From Notoacmeibacter ruber (lineage in GTDB: Bacteria > Pseudomonadota > Alphaproteobacteria > Rhizobiales > Rhizobiaceae), in contig NZ_RCWN01000001.1 in NCBI RefSeq assembly GCF_003668555.1, positions 868,001 through 932,000 of the forward strand: a stretch of 64,000 nt of DNA, written 5' to 3'. Below, piece by piece: positions 53,152-61,248 of the stretch. Position numbers and translations under genes: made by a program. Every line of letters starts with the position of its first letter. Position 1 is the stretch's first letter. The notes under the pieces are model-generated. The model was not told the origin of the DNA. It made no database searches and saw nothing but the letters and a program-made list of their open reading frames with translations.

Positions 53152-54840
53152 GTGAGCGAAGTCGAGCGCGAGAGCATGGAATTCGACGTGGTGATCGTCG
53201 GAGCGGGACCAGCCGGCCTTTCAGCGGCCATCCGGCTGAAGCAACGCGACGAAAACCTGTCAGTCGTGGTGTTGGAGAAGGGCGCCGAGGTCGGCGCGCA
53301 TATTCTCTCGGGCGCTGTGCTGGATCCGGCAGGGCTCGACGCGCTGATTCCCGATTGGCGGGACGACCCGGACTGCCCGGTGCAAACGGAAGTCACGGCA
53401 GACCATTTTCTTGTCCTCGGCCATTCCGGTTCGATACGCCTGCCCAATGCCATGATGCCGCCGCTGATGAGCAATCACGGCAACTACATCGTCTCGCTTG
53501 GTGATGTGTGCCGCTGGCTTGCCGGCAGGGCCGAAGCGCTGGGCGTGGAGATCTATCCGGGTTTTGCCGCTGCGAACCTGGTTTATGGCGAAAACAGCGA
53601 AGTGCGCGGTGTCATTACCGGCGACATGGGCGTCACCCGAGAGGGCGAAGAAGGCGCGAACTTCATGCCGGGCATGGAATTGCTGGGCAAATACACGCTG
53701 ATCGGGGAGGGGGTCCGCGGTAGCCTTGCCAAGCAACTCGTCGAAAAATTCGACTTGGCGGCGGACCGGGAACCGCAGAAATTCGGGATCGGGCTGAAGG
53801 AAGTGTGGGAGGTGAAACCCGAACATTTCAAGAAGGGCCTCGTCCAGCACTCTTTCGGCTGGCCGCTCAAGACCAACACGGGTGGCGGATCTTTCCTTTA
53901 TCATTACGATGACAACAAGGTCTCGGTGGGCTTCGTGGTCCACCTCAATTACGAGAACCCCTACCTCTCGCCCTTTCAGGAATTTCAGCGCTTCAAGACG
54001 CATCCTGCCATCGCTCCCGTCTTCGAGGGAGCCAAGCGGATCTCCTATGGTGCAAGGGCTATCACCGAGGGCGGCTATCAGTCGGTTCCGAAGCTCACCT
54101 TCCCCGGAGGCGTCCTGATCGGCTGTTCCGCCGGCTTCGTCAACGTCCCCCGAATCAAGGGAATCCACAATGCGATGCAATCCGGCCGGGTCGCAGCAGA
54201 GCATGCTGCTGACGCGCTCGCCGAGGGCAGGACCCATGACGAGCTTTCGGTGATCGAGGCGGAATGGCGCGATGGGCCGATCGGCAAGGATCTGAAGCGT
54301 GTACGCAACGTGAAACCGCTCTGGAGCCGTTTCGGCACGATTCTTGGCGTCGGCCTCGGCGGAATCGATATGTGGCTGAACCAGCTCTTGGGTTTTTCGC
54401 CTTTCGGGACGCTCGGTCATGGCGAGACGGATGCCAAAGCCACCAAGAAGGCCGAGGGTTTCGCGCCGATCGATTATCCGAAGCCCGATGGCGAACTGAC
54501 CTTCGACCGGCTTTCATCCGTGTTCCTGTCCAATACGAACCATGAAGAAGATCAGCCGATCCACCTTCATGTGAAGGATATGAGTTTGCAGGAGCGGAGC
54601 GAACTGCATGAATATGCAGGGCCATCGACACGCTATTGCCCCGCCGGCGTCTATGAATGGGTGGATGCCGAGGGCAACGCGATTCCTGCTGAGAAGATGC
54701 TCGAGGTCGAGGACGCGACCTATGTGATCAACGCGCAGAACTGCGTTCACTGCAAGACGTGCGACATCAAGGATCCGAACCAGAACATCAATTGGGTTCC
54801 GCCTCAGGGCGGCGAGGGACCGGTTTACCAGAGCACCTGA
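53152..54840 (+). CDS. Electron transfer flavoprotein-ubiquinone oxidoreductase
   Basis: A 562-residue membrane-associated flavoprotein that passes electrons from ETF (fed by acyl-CoA and other dehydrogenases) to ubiquinone. The FAD-binding motif VIVGAGPAGLSAA is at residues 14-26. The 4Fe-4S cysteines are Cys496 (RYCPAGVYEW) and Cys531, Cys534 and Cys537 (NCVHCKTCDIKDP). GGYQSVPKLTFPGGVLIG is typical. The start is GTG 53152. A palindromic operator lies about 120 bases upstream, pointing to control by fatty-acid or branched-chain amino-acid status (inference). Confidence 0.95.
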   Translation: MSEVERESMEFDVVIVGAGPAGLSAAIRLKQRDENLSVVVLEKGAEVGAHILSGAVLDPAGLDALIPDWRDDPDCPVQTEVTADHFLVLGHSGSIRLPNAMMPPLMSNHGNYIVSLGDVCRWLAGRAEALGVEIYPGFAAANLVYGENSEVRGVITGDMGVTREGEEGANFMPGMELLGKYTLIGEGVRGSLAKQLVEKFDLAADREPQKFGIGLKEVWEVKPEHFKKGLVQHSFGWPLKTNTGGGSFLYHYDDNKVSVGFVVHLNYENPYLSPFQEFQRFKTHPAIAPVFEGAKRISYGARAITEGGYQSVPKLTFPGGVLIGCSAGFVNVPRIKGIHNAMQSGRVAAEHAADALAEGRTHDELSVIEAEWRDGPIGKDLKRVRNVKPLWSRFGTILGVGLGGIDMWLNQLLGFSPFGTLGHGETDAKATKKAEGFAPIDYPKPDGELTFDRLSSVFLSNTNHEEDQPIHLHVKDMSLQERSELHEYAGPSTRYCPAGVYEWVDAEGNAIPAEKMLEVEDATYVINAQNCVHCKTCDIKDPNQNINWVPPQGGEGPVYQST

Positions 54841-54965
54841 TGTCACCGTGCCGGCACAGATCGGCGCGAAAATCGGCTGATCGGTTTCTCGGCGCCTATC
54901 GATAATAGACGCCGGGACAAAGCCGTGTTTGAATATATGGCGTCGTTCTGATGTTTGGGCCTGCC

Positions 54966-55568
54966 ATGTCGTTGAGGATTTCGTGTCTTGCTGTTTTGTT
55001 CGTCGTCAGCACGCTCGCAGGCGTGGCGACGGTGCAAGCGCGTGTGGATTTGTCGGAAAGCACGCAATACTACACGGCCAAGGGCCAGACCGGTAAGGAA
55101 GTCGCGCGTCACATGGCGCGACGTGGGCCGCGAAGCGGCTTTCTGGCCCGTGCCATCGCCCAGACTTGGTATAGCCCCAAGATCGATGGTGATCTGGTGC
55201 TACGAGACGGCGTCTGTCGTGCCAGAGATCCTGCGGTGAAGCTGCATATCCGATACACCTATCCGCGGCTGGGTCCGGAGGCGGGGCCACGACTGCAAAA
55301 GCGCTGGTCTGCCTTCATGAAAGGTGTGGTCAAGCACGAAAGCCAGCATGCGGCATTGGCCCGCCAGATGGCCACAAGGATGGACGAACTCCTAACTGGT
55401 TTCGCCATGCGCGTCGAGGGTCGTAGCTGTCGTGCCGCCCAGCGTGAACTTTCAAGGCGCCTGGACGCGATCTGGAAAGCCTATGATCTGCGTCAGAATA
55501 CATTCGACAGGGCCGAACATCGACGTGGCGGCGAGGTCGACAAGCTGTTGAGAGCGCTCGTCCGCTAA
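54966..55568 (+). CDS. DUF922 family exported protein, probable Zn-dependent protease
   Basis: A 200-residue protein with a signal peptide (LRISCLAVLFVVSTLAGVATVQA). The HExxH-like motif KHESQHAALARQMA and SFM-type spacing are those of DUF922, a family of secreted zinc-protease-like proteins in rhizobia. YYTAKGQTGKEVARHMARRGP near the N-terminus is the other recognisable block. Activity is unproven. The frame opens at ATG 54951; neither start has a good ribosome site. Confidence 0.8.
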   Translation: MSLRISCLAVLFVVSTLAGVATVQARVDLSESTQYYTAKGQTGKEVARHMARRGPRSGFLARAIAQTWYSPKIDGDLVLRDGVCRARDPAVKLHIRYTYPRLGPEAGPRLQKRWSAFMKGVVKHESQHAALARQMATRMDELLTGFAMRVEGRSCRAAQRELSRRLDAIWKAYDLRQNTFDRAEHRRGGEVDKLLRALVR

Positions 55569-55586
55569 TCGCGGCGGCAACCGCGA

Positions 55587-55784
55587 TCAGTCTTGCGGTC
55601 CAAGACAGATATTGCTCTGGATCTGATCGATGCAGGGAAAGAAAACGCCGGCGTCGACCGTATAGACCGGACGAACTTTCTCGGCGGCGACGACAGACAG
55701 GCCTGCGCCGAAAGCGGCGGACAGGAGGCAGATGGCGAGGAAGCGGCGGACAAGCATTGGATTGGACCGGGTTGCGTTCAACAT
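55587..55784 (-). CDS. Small exported protein of unknown function
   Basis: A 65-residue ORF with a plausible signal peptide (LVRRFLAICLLSAAFGAGLSVVA) and a short mature part with two cysteines (FFPCIDQIQSNICLGPQD). The start is uncertain: ATG at 55784, 55757 or 55808. It is convergent with the DUF922 gene. I recognise no family. The signal-peptide character makes it more believable than chance ORFs nearby. Confidence 0.4.
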   Translation of the reverse strand: MLNATRSNPMLVRRFLAICLLSAAFGAGLSVVAAEKVRPVYTVDAGVFFPCIDQIQSNICLGPQD

Positions 55785-55963
55785 GTCCTGACTATCCCAC
55801 GACCGCACTGAACCAACCCTGAGATGGCCGTTCAGCCAGCGTTCAAATTCGTTGACGAAACGAGAAGACGTCCGTTTCTATGGCTATATCAGAGAGTTAT
55901 AAAAGAGTCCGTGTCCGCACACGCATCCTCTCGACGGCATAATCCCCAAGCTCATGCGTGGCG

Positions 55964-55997
55964 ATCTGTCCGGCGACCGGAAGGCCGCCGGACAGAT
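55964..55997. terminator. Strong hairpin at the end of the universal stress gene
   Basis: ATCTGTCCGGCG (55964-55975) pairs with CGCCGGACAGAT (55986-55997) over a 10-base loop, just beyond the stop of the minus-strand gene at 56001. There is no T-run after it on either strand, so it may stabilise the mRNA 3' end or be a weak terminator. Confidence 0.45.
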
Positions 55998-56000
55998 TGT

Positions 56001-56843
56001 TCAGTGAGCCATCAGGACCGGCACGGTGATCTGGTCGACAATGGAGCGCGTTGCTCCACCGAAGACGAGTTCGCGCCAGCGCGTGTGGCCGTAAGCGCCC
56101 ATGGCGATCATATCGGCGCCGATATCGGATGCCGCGTTCAGCAGTTCGTTTCCGATAGTCTTGGAGCTCAGCTTTCGCGACATGGCTTCAACCTTAAGAC
56201 CGTCGCGCGCTAGCGTTCTTGCCAATGTATCGCCGGGCACGAAGCCCTTGCCGGCATCTTCCTGTCCGGTGTCGATCGCAACGACTGTGATCCGGCCTTC
56301 CGGCTTGACTAGCGGCAGGACGTCGAAGGCCGCGCGGGCCGCTTCGCGCGTACCATTCCATGCGATCATGACGTGGGAACCGATATCCGTGGAGGATGTG
56401 TGTTCCGGAACGACAAGCACTGGCCGTCCAGCGTCGAGGGCAAGAACTTCCGGCGCGACCGCCCTGTTGATCTTGCCCTTCTGGAGGGCGACCACGAGGT
56501 CGTAATTGCGGGCCAGCCGGGCCAGCTTGGCGCCGATACCGTTGGGGCCTGCGGTCGCATGCGTGATATTGCCTGTCAGCGAACCATCGGCCGCAAGCAC
56601 CTTGGAGAGCTTCTCATCGACCTGTTTGGTGCGCTTTTTGACATCTGCCTCGTAGCGGGCACGAATCTCGTCGTAATAGGCATCGCTCAGCGCGAAAGGT
56701 TCGATCGGGGCAACGCCTTCGAAGGCGGGGGAGACGTGCGCTCCGACAATCCGCGCCGAGAGGCGTTTGGCCAGCGGGCCAGCAACCTTCATCAGCGGGT
56801 CCAGCGTCTCGGGGCAGGTGAGATCAAGCATCATCGTCGTCAT
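56001..56843 (-). CDS. Tandem universal stress protein (UspA family)
   Basis: A 280-residue cytosolic protein. The C-terminal Usp domain has the ATP-binding pattern (MGAYGHTRWRELVFGGATRSI). The N-terminal half looks like a second, degenerate Usp domain (RLSARIVGAHVSPAF). Usp proteins aid survival under stress; the partner is unknown. The start is ATG 56843 with GGAGGA before it; the frame is open to 56858. Confidence 0.9.
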   Translation of the reverse strand: MTTMMLDLTCPETLDPLMKVAGPLAKRLSARIVGAHVSPAFEGVAPIEPFALSDAYYDEIRARYEADVKKRTKQVDEKLSKVLAADGSLTGNITHATAGPNGIGAKLARLARNYDLVVALQKGKINRAVAPEVLALDAGRPVLVVPEHTSSTDIGSHVMIAWNGTREAARAAFDVLPLVKPEGRITVVAIDTGQEDAGKGFVPGDTLARTLARDGLKVEAMSRKLSSKTIGNELLNAASDIGADMIAMGAYGHTRWRELVFGGATRSIVDQITVPVLMAH

Positions 56844-56937
56844 TGGTCGTTCCTCCATACCGTTGGAGCTTATGATGGCGCTCTATCGCCATCGCCGCCT
56901 TGATCCTCGTCAAACACTCGGAAAGGCACCCAACGAA

Positions 56938-56966
56938 AATGGCCGGCGCCTAGCGGGCCGGCCATT
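56938..56966 (-). terminator. Terminator of the DUF2147 gene
   Basis: AATGGCCGGC (56938-56947) pairs with GCCGGCCATT (56957-56966). Read on the minus strand the stem is followed by TTCGTT. It lies 30 bases after the stop codon of the DUF2147 gene. Confidence 0.7.
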
Positions 56967-56995
56967 CGACAGTGTCAGATTAAATCGAGCGCGTC

Positions 56996-57346
56996 TTACT
57001 TAACGCGCGTAAGCGTCTCGCTTTTGCAGATGACGCCGCCAAGAACGCAGCCGGACAGCTTCAGAGAACTCCCCGAAACACTTGCCTTGCCGGAGTAGGT
57101 CTTGCCTTCATCAAGCTTGTTGACCTTGCCCTTGTAGCTTCCGCCGGTGCCATTCATGCAGCCGATCGATTTGCCCTTGTATTCGCCGGACATTACCGTG
57201 CCGCAGTAAGGGCCGGAGCCGGAATAGGAGATCACGGTCCCGTTGGGGCGCTGCCACTTGCCGACGATGGGCTCTGCCGCGAAAGCAGGACCGGCAGCGA
57301 GAAAGCCAGCGGCAAGGCCGGCCATTGCGATTGAAGCGAATTTCAT
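56996..57346 (-). CDS. Exported DUF2147 family protein
   Basis: A 116-residue protein with a signal peptide (SIAMAGLAAGFLAAGPAFA-A). The mature part begins EPIVGKWQRPNGTVISYS and ends CVLGGVICKSETLTRVK, as in DUF2147, a beta-rich family of periplasmic proteins of unknown role. Four cysteines may form disulfides. The ATG at 57346 has a very good GGGAGGA site. An exact copy of the 12-bp word found before the ETF-QO gene lies about 55 bases upstream. Confidence 0.9.
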   Translation of the reverse strand: MKFASIAMAGLAAGFLAAGPAFAAEPIVGKWQRPNGTVISYSGSGPYCGTVMSGEYKGKSIGCMNGTGGSYKGKVNKLDEGKTYSGKASVSGSSLKLSGCVLGGVICKSETLTRVK

Positions 57347-57396
57347 CAGTTTCCTCCCTGGCGTGATAAACAGAACGCCTCTCTTATTCTTACGCG

Positions 57397-57408
57397 TACG
57401 TAAACGTA
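57397..57408 (-). promoter_or_regulatory. Operator-like 12-mer upstream of the DUF2147 gene
   Basis: TACGTAAACGTA is identical to the word at 53020-53031 before the ETF-QO gene, here inside CGCGTACGTAAACGTAGG. Its place 50-60 bases before the start codon suits a promoter-spacer operator. Both genes may share one regulator. Confidence 0.5.
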
Positions 57409-57585
57409 GGTCAATACGGACCGTGATACAGAGACACGGTCGCGGCGGCACATCAGGCCCTATTATGGAAACGAAAAGAGGGGTGGTTTGGATGCAGTCG
57501 AGTGGAGAATTAGAAAGCCGGAAACGGTGAATTCATCCGATCGTGCCGCGGGGTTCAGGCGTGAATCCCGGTTGACGGGAGGCGA

Positions 57586-58116
57586 TCACTGCACTTCTGC
57601 CAGCCTGCTGCGATAAAGCTCTGCGGTTGTCTCGTCGAAAGCGCAGAGCACGACCGTCTTCGGAAGTTTGTGGTTGCGAAGAAACGTCGCGATCTCGCTG
57701 ACGGCGACATTGGCAGCAGCCGGCTTGGGATAGGCGTAGACTCCGGTCGATATGGCCGGAAAGGCGACGCTCTCGCATGCATTCTCGCTCGCCAGCCGCA
57801 GGCTGTTCCGGTAGGCGCTCCGCAACAGAGCCTCTTCTCTCCTATCGCCGCCGTGCCAGACCGGTCCGACCGTATGGATCACATGCCTCGCCGGCAGCTT
57901 GTAGCCTCCAGTGATTCTGGCTTCGCCGGTTGGACATCCGCCAAGCGTACGGCATTCCGCGAGAAGGTCTTTCCCTGCCGCCCTGTGGACCGCGCCGTCG
58001 ACGCCACCGCCACCAAGCAGGCTCTCATTGGCCGCATTGACAACGGCATCCACCGAAAGCGCGGTAATATCGCCGACGATTACTTCGATTCTGTCGAGGA
58101 GGTCTTTTTCGGTCAC
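57586..58116 (-). CDS. Macrodomain O-acetyl-ADP-ribose deacetylase (YmdB-like)
   Basis: A 176-residue macrodomain protein. The ADP-ribose pocket is visible as GDITALSVDAVVNAANESL followed by GGGGVDGAVHRAAG, and FPAISTGVYAYP is the second loop. Such enzymes remove acetyl or ADP-ribose groups from O-acetyl-ADP-ribose or modified proteins or nucleic acids. GTG 58116 is chosen since AGAAGGA lies upstream and the product then matches YmdB-type length; the frame is open to an ATG at 58182. Confidence 0.92.
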   Translation of the reverse strand: MTEKDLLDRIEVIVGDITALSVDAVVNAANESLLGGGGVDGAVHRAAGKDLLAECRTLGGCPTGEARITGGYKLPARHVIHTVGPVWHGGDRREEALLRSAYRNSLRLASENACESVAFPAISTGVYAYPKPAAANVAVSEIATFLRNHKLPKTVVLCAFDETTAELYRSRLAEVQ

Positions 58117-58161
58117 GCACAAATCCTTCTCTGCAGATTGAGAGACAACGGAACATAGGGC

Positions 58162-58200
58162 GCAAAAAGAAATTGCCGGCATCCGCTGGATGCCGGCAAT
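58162..58200 (-). terminator. Terminator of the porin gene
   Basis: A perfect 13-bp stem (58172-58184 with 58188-58200) and a 3-base loop, followed on the minus strand by TTCTTTTTGCG. It lies 27 bases after the porin stop codon, as expected for a highly expressed gene. Confidence 0.92.
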
Positions 58201-58226
58201 CTCATGTCGGTAAGTTCTAAGTGAAC

Positions 58227-59357
58227 TTAGAAGGAGCGCGTGAAGCGGATGATGCCTTCGATTTCGCCATCGTCAACGTCGGCATCGCCTTCGTCGGTGA
58301 CGTCGCGGTATGCAACGCCGGTCAGGACGGAGAAGTTCTCAACCGGTGCCCAAACCATGGCAGCTTCCACCTGGAAACCGTCAACGTCGGTCTCATCGAA
58401 CGGATCGCCGGTCTCGTAGAAGTTCCAGAAGTACTGGCCGGAGAGGCCGAAGGTGACGCTGTCCGTAGCAGCGAATTCCAGAGAAGCGATCACGCTCCAC
58501 TCGGAACCGTTACCGAAAGCTTCCGCGCCGAGGTCGCCGAGGTCGCCGTCGCCGGTGCCCGGTGCATGGGCGTTGCCGCTGTCGGCATAGAGACCGATCA
58601 GCTTGAAGCCGAACTGGTTAGCTGCGTAGGTGGCGCCGATCTTGGCTGCCCAGCCGTCGTCGTTCGTCTCGTAGACTTCTTCGTCGTATGCAACGGCACC
58701 GAAGAGGCCGAAAGCGTCCCATTCGTAGACGGCGTAACCGACGACGTCCGGAGCGAAATCGTTGGTGTCGTCATCTTCGAGCGACACACCGACAGCGAAG
58801 CCGTTGGCCGCATAGGTGTAGCCGAGGATGATCGTGTCGTCGCCGCTACCGTCGTTCAGCGTGTCATCGCCGTAGAGGTCGCTACGACCACCGACGCTGT
58901 AGAACGAGCCGGTGTAACCCATGGTCAGGCCGCCGAGCTGAATGAAAGCAGCTTCCATGTCGACGTTGCCGTCTTCACCGATCGCCTCGTCCAGATCAGG
59001 CGTAAGGTCGCCCTGGAAACGAAGGTAGGAACGCAGCGTGCCGAATTCGGTCTCGGAACGAGCGTCGAAGTTGAGGCGACCACGAACGCTTGCGTTGTAG
59101 GTGTCGTCTTCGAAGCCGTAGAGGCCGTTGTTGGCGTCGTCGTCATCGCTCGAGAAGCCGAGCTGGAAGCGGACGTAGCCGTTGATCGACAGGCAGGTTT
59201 CGGTGCCCGGGATGTAGTAGAAGCCAGCGCCGTAAGCGTCACAGACGCGAACGTACTCGACGGGCTCCGGTTCGATGATGATGGCGTCGGCAGCCTGAGC
59301 GCCAGAAACCGCAACCAGCGATGCGGCTGAGCCGAGAAGCAGGCTCTTGATTGTCAT
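58227..59357 (-). CDS. Outer-membrane porin (Omp2b/RopA-type, porin_2 family)
   Basis: A 376-residue porin with a signal peptide (SLLLGSAASLVAVSGAQA-A). The family start AIIIEPEPVEYVRVCDAYGAGFYYIPGTE is present with its two cysteines (Cys in VRVCDAYG and in ETCLSINGYVRF). The rest alternates Asp/Gly turns with beta-strands and ends in Phe, the usual outer-membrane assembly signal. It forms a trimeric channel for small solutes. GGAGGT precedes the ATG. A long upstream region and a strong terminator fit high, regulated expression. Confidence 0.94.
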   Translation of the reverse strand: MTIKSLLLGSAASLVAVSGAQAADAIIIEPEPVEYVRVCDAYGAGFYYIPGTETCLSINGYVRFQLGFSSDDDDANNGLYGFEDDTYNASVRGRLNFDARSETEFGTLRSYLRFQGDLTPDLDEAIGEDGNVDMEAAFIQLGGLTMGYTGSFYSVGGRSDLYGDDTLNDGSGDDTIILGYTYAANGFAVGVSLEDDDTNDFAPDVVGYAVYEWDAFGLFGAVAYDEEVYETNDDGWAAKIGATYAANQFGFKLIGLYADSGNAHAPGTGDGDLGDLGAEAFGNGSEWSVIASLEFAATDSVTFGLSGQYFWNFYETGDPFDETDVDGFQVEAAMVWAPVENFSVLTGVAYRDVTDEGDADVDDGEIEGIIRFTRSF

Positions 59358-60099
59358 AATGACCTCCAGTTTTAAACTCGGGCCGTTCGGCTCGGAGCGT
59401 CAGCTCCAAATGTCCCTGCCTTGGACCCCTCAATCGACCACGCCAGAACGCGTCGTCTGAAAGTCATAAACACGATCTGCGTGATTCTTCGCAAACCCAA
59501 AAGCTCACGGAAAAGGTGTTCGGAGGCTCTTGGTAGCACCGCCGTGGCAGAAAGGTCACAGCTTTACCAGCCGGACGGCCTCCACAGCCCTATAATATTA
59601 AGAGAGGGTTAACGGCGGCCCCTCGTGCGCCTCCGCTGCACGAAGCTGTTATTATCCGCCGGTCTCTTCATTTCTTTAAGGGAGGGTGGGTTCGAGGTCG
59701 TGCGGCGGCTTTTGTCGGTGAGCGATCAGACGAGGCGCCGATCAATTGTGGTGTGGCACGCGCCGGTTGATGTGGGAAAGGATTCGTCATGATCTCAGGG
59801 ACGCGACCATCCGCCTCCAAGGCGCGCCGTCGACCGCCGCGTCGCTGACCTGGTCTTTGCGATCGTTTGAGAATCTTTTGGACCAGGGCGAGGGCCCGCG
59901 CGTTCTGTCGTCATGAGCCTGTGGGAAACCCGATAATCACGAAATTGTGAAGTGTCTGGCGATTTGTATCTGTGACAAACGCTTGACGCGGCGCTCCTGT
60001 CTGCTTGGTATAGCGGGAAGCGTTGGTCGCTCGATCAATTGGCGAAGCCGACGTGGATATAGAACGGTCAAAACCAGATCATCTTGGGAGACTCTTAAT
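59358..60099. other. Long intergenic region between porin and aapJ
   Basis: About 740 bases with no convincing gene or RNA. It holds the divergent promoters for the porin and the aap operon. AT-rich TATAATATTAAG at about 59591-59602 may serve the porin on the minus strand. For aapJ, TTGACG (59983-59988) and GGTATA (60007-60012) are 18 bases apart and give a plausible promoter with a leader of about 80 bases; TGGGAG (60085-60090) is the ribosome site. Confidence 0.5.
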
Positions 60100-61149
60100 A
60101 TGAAGAAATATCTGATTGCCGGCATGGCAGGTGTAGCATCGCTCGCCATGGTGGGATCATCCGCTGTCGCGCAGGATGAAGAGAACATGGCCGAGAGCTC
60201 CAGCACTCTGGGGTCCGTACAGAGCGCCGGCCAGCTGCGCTGCGGCGTCAATACCGGTCTTCCGGGCTTTGCCTCTCAGAACGATTCCGGCGAATGGCAG
60301 GGTCTGGACGTGGATTACTGCAAGGCGATTGCAGCCGCGATCTTCGGCGATGCGACCAAAGTGTCCTACACGCCGCTTTCCGCCGTTCAGCGGTTCCCTG
60401 CTCTTCAGAACAACGAGGTCGACGTTCTGGCCCGTAACACGACCTGGACGATGGACCGCGACACCAAGCTCGGTCTGACCTTCGGCGGCGTCAACTATTA
60501 TGACGGTCAGGGCTTTATGGTCCGCAAGGAGATCGGCGTGTCGAGCGCCAAGGAACTGGACGGCGCGACCGTCTGCGTGCAGTCGGGCACCACGACCGAA
60601 CTGAACCTGACGGACTACTTCAACAAGGAAGGCATGTCCTACAACCCGGTCGTCATCGAGAGCCAGGACAACGTCAACCAGGCTTATGAAAGCGGTCGCT
60701 GCGACGTTCTGACGACCGACGCTTCGGGCCTCTACGGAACGCGCCTCGAACTGGCCGAGCCGGATGCTCACGTGGTCCTTCCGGAGATCATCTCCAAGGA
60801 ACCGCTCGGACCGGCCGTCCGTCAGGGCGACGACACCTGGGCGAACATCGTTCAGTGGGTCCACTTCGCGCTCCTCAACGCAGAGGAACTCGGCGTCACT
60901 CAGGACAATGTCGAGGAAATGAAGAGCTCTGAAGATCCTTCGATCCGCCGTCTTCTCGGCGCCGAAGGCAATTTCGGCCAGACCCTCGGTCTTGAAAACG
61001 ACTGGGCAGCCAAGGCCATCTCGGCCGTCGGCAATTACGGCGAAATCTTCGACCGCAATGTCGGCACGGGTTCGCCGCTCGGCATCGAGCGTGGTCTGAA
61101 CGCCCTTTGGACCGACGGCGGCGTACAATACGCACCGCCGATCCGCTGA
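60100..61149 (+). CDS. aapJ: General L-amino acid ABC transporter, substrate-binding protein AapJ
   Basis: A 349-residue periplasmic binding protein with a signal peptide (MKKYLIAGMAGVASLAMVGSSAVA). The SBP_bac_3 fold is shown by LRCGVNTGLPGFASQNDSGE, DVDYCKAIAAAIFGD and RNTTWTMDRDTKLGLTF. It binds a broad range of L-amino acids and hands them to AapQM. It is first of the aapJQMP operon; a hairpin between it and aapQ probably allows more binding protein than permease to be made. Confidence 0.95.
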   Translation: MKKYLIAGMAGVASLAMVGSSAVAQDEENMAESSSTLGSVQSAGQLRCGVNTGLPGFASQNDSGEWQGLDVDYCKAIAAAIFGDATKVSYTPLSAVQRFPALQNNEVDVLARNTTWTMDRDTKLGLTFGGVNYYDGQGFMVRKEIGVSSAKELDGATVCVQSGTTTELNLTDYFNKEGMSYNPVVIESQDNVNQAYESGRCDVLTTDASGLYGTRLELAEPDAHVVLPEIISKEPLGPAVRQGDDTWANIVQWVHFALLNAEELGVTQDNVEEMKSSEDPSIRRLLGAEGNFGQTLGLENDWAAKAISAVGNYGEIFDRNVGTGSPLGIERGLNALWTDGGVQYAPPIR

Positions 61150-61163
61150 TCGCATAAAACCGC

Positions 61164-61195
61164 GGCCTGCCCGATATCGTCGGGCAGGCCGTTTT
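61164..61195 (+). terminator. Intercistronic hairpin after aapJ (partial terminator)
   Basis: GGCCTGCCCGA (61164-61174) pairs with TCGGGCAGGCC (61180-61190), followed by GTTTTCC. It lies 14 bases after the aapJ stop and 58 bases before aapQ. Such leaky terminators or mRNA-stabilising hairpins are common after binding-protein genes. Confidence 0.8.
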
Positions 61196-61248
61196 CCACG
61201 GTCATGGGGTTCGCACCTTGGTGACCGGGCCGCTGAAGAGGGCAGAAC

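Noticed and set aside
53260..54420. Long minus-strand frame inside the ETF-QO gene
   Set aside because: It is a shadow of the real gene in GC-rich DNA, with no recognisable domain.
58221..59330. 369-codon plus-strand frame opposite the porin
   Set aside because: Its hydrophobic Val/Glu-rich product is the mirror of the porin's Asp/Gly/Ala codons; it has no motif and no ribosome site.
59421..59612. Possible 63-residue ORF in the porin-aapJ gap
   Set aside because: It has no ribosome site, odd composition and an overlap with probable promoter DNA.
60157..61155. Long minus-strand frame opposite aapJ
   Set aside because: It is a shadow of the binding-protein gene, with no start signal or domain.
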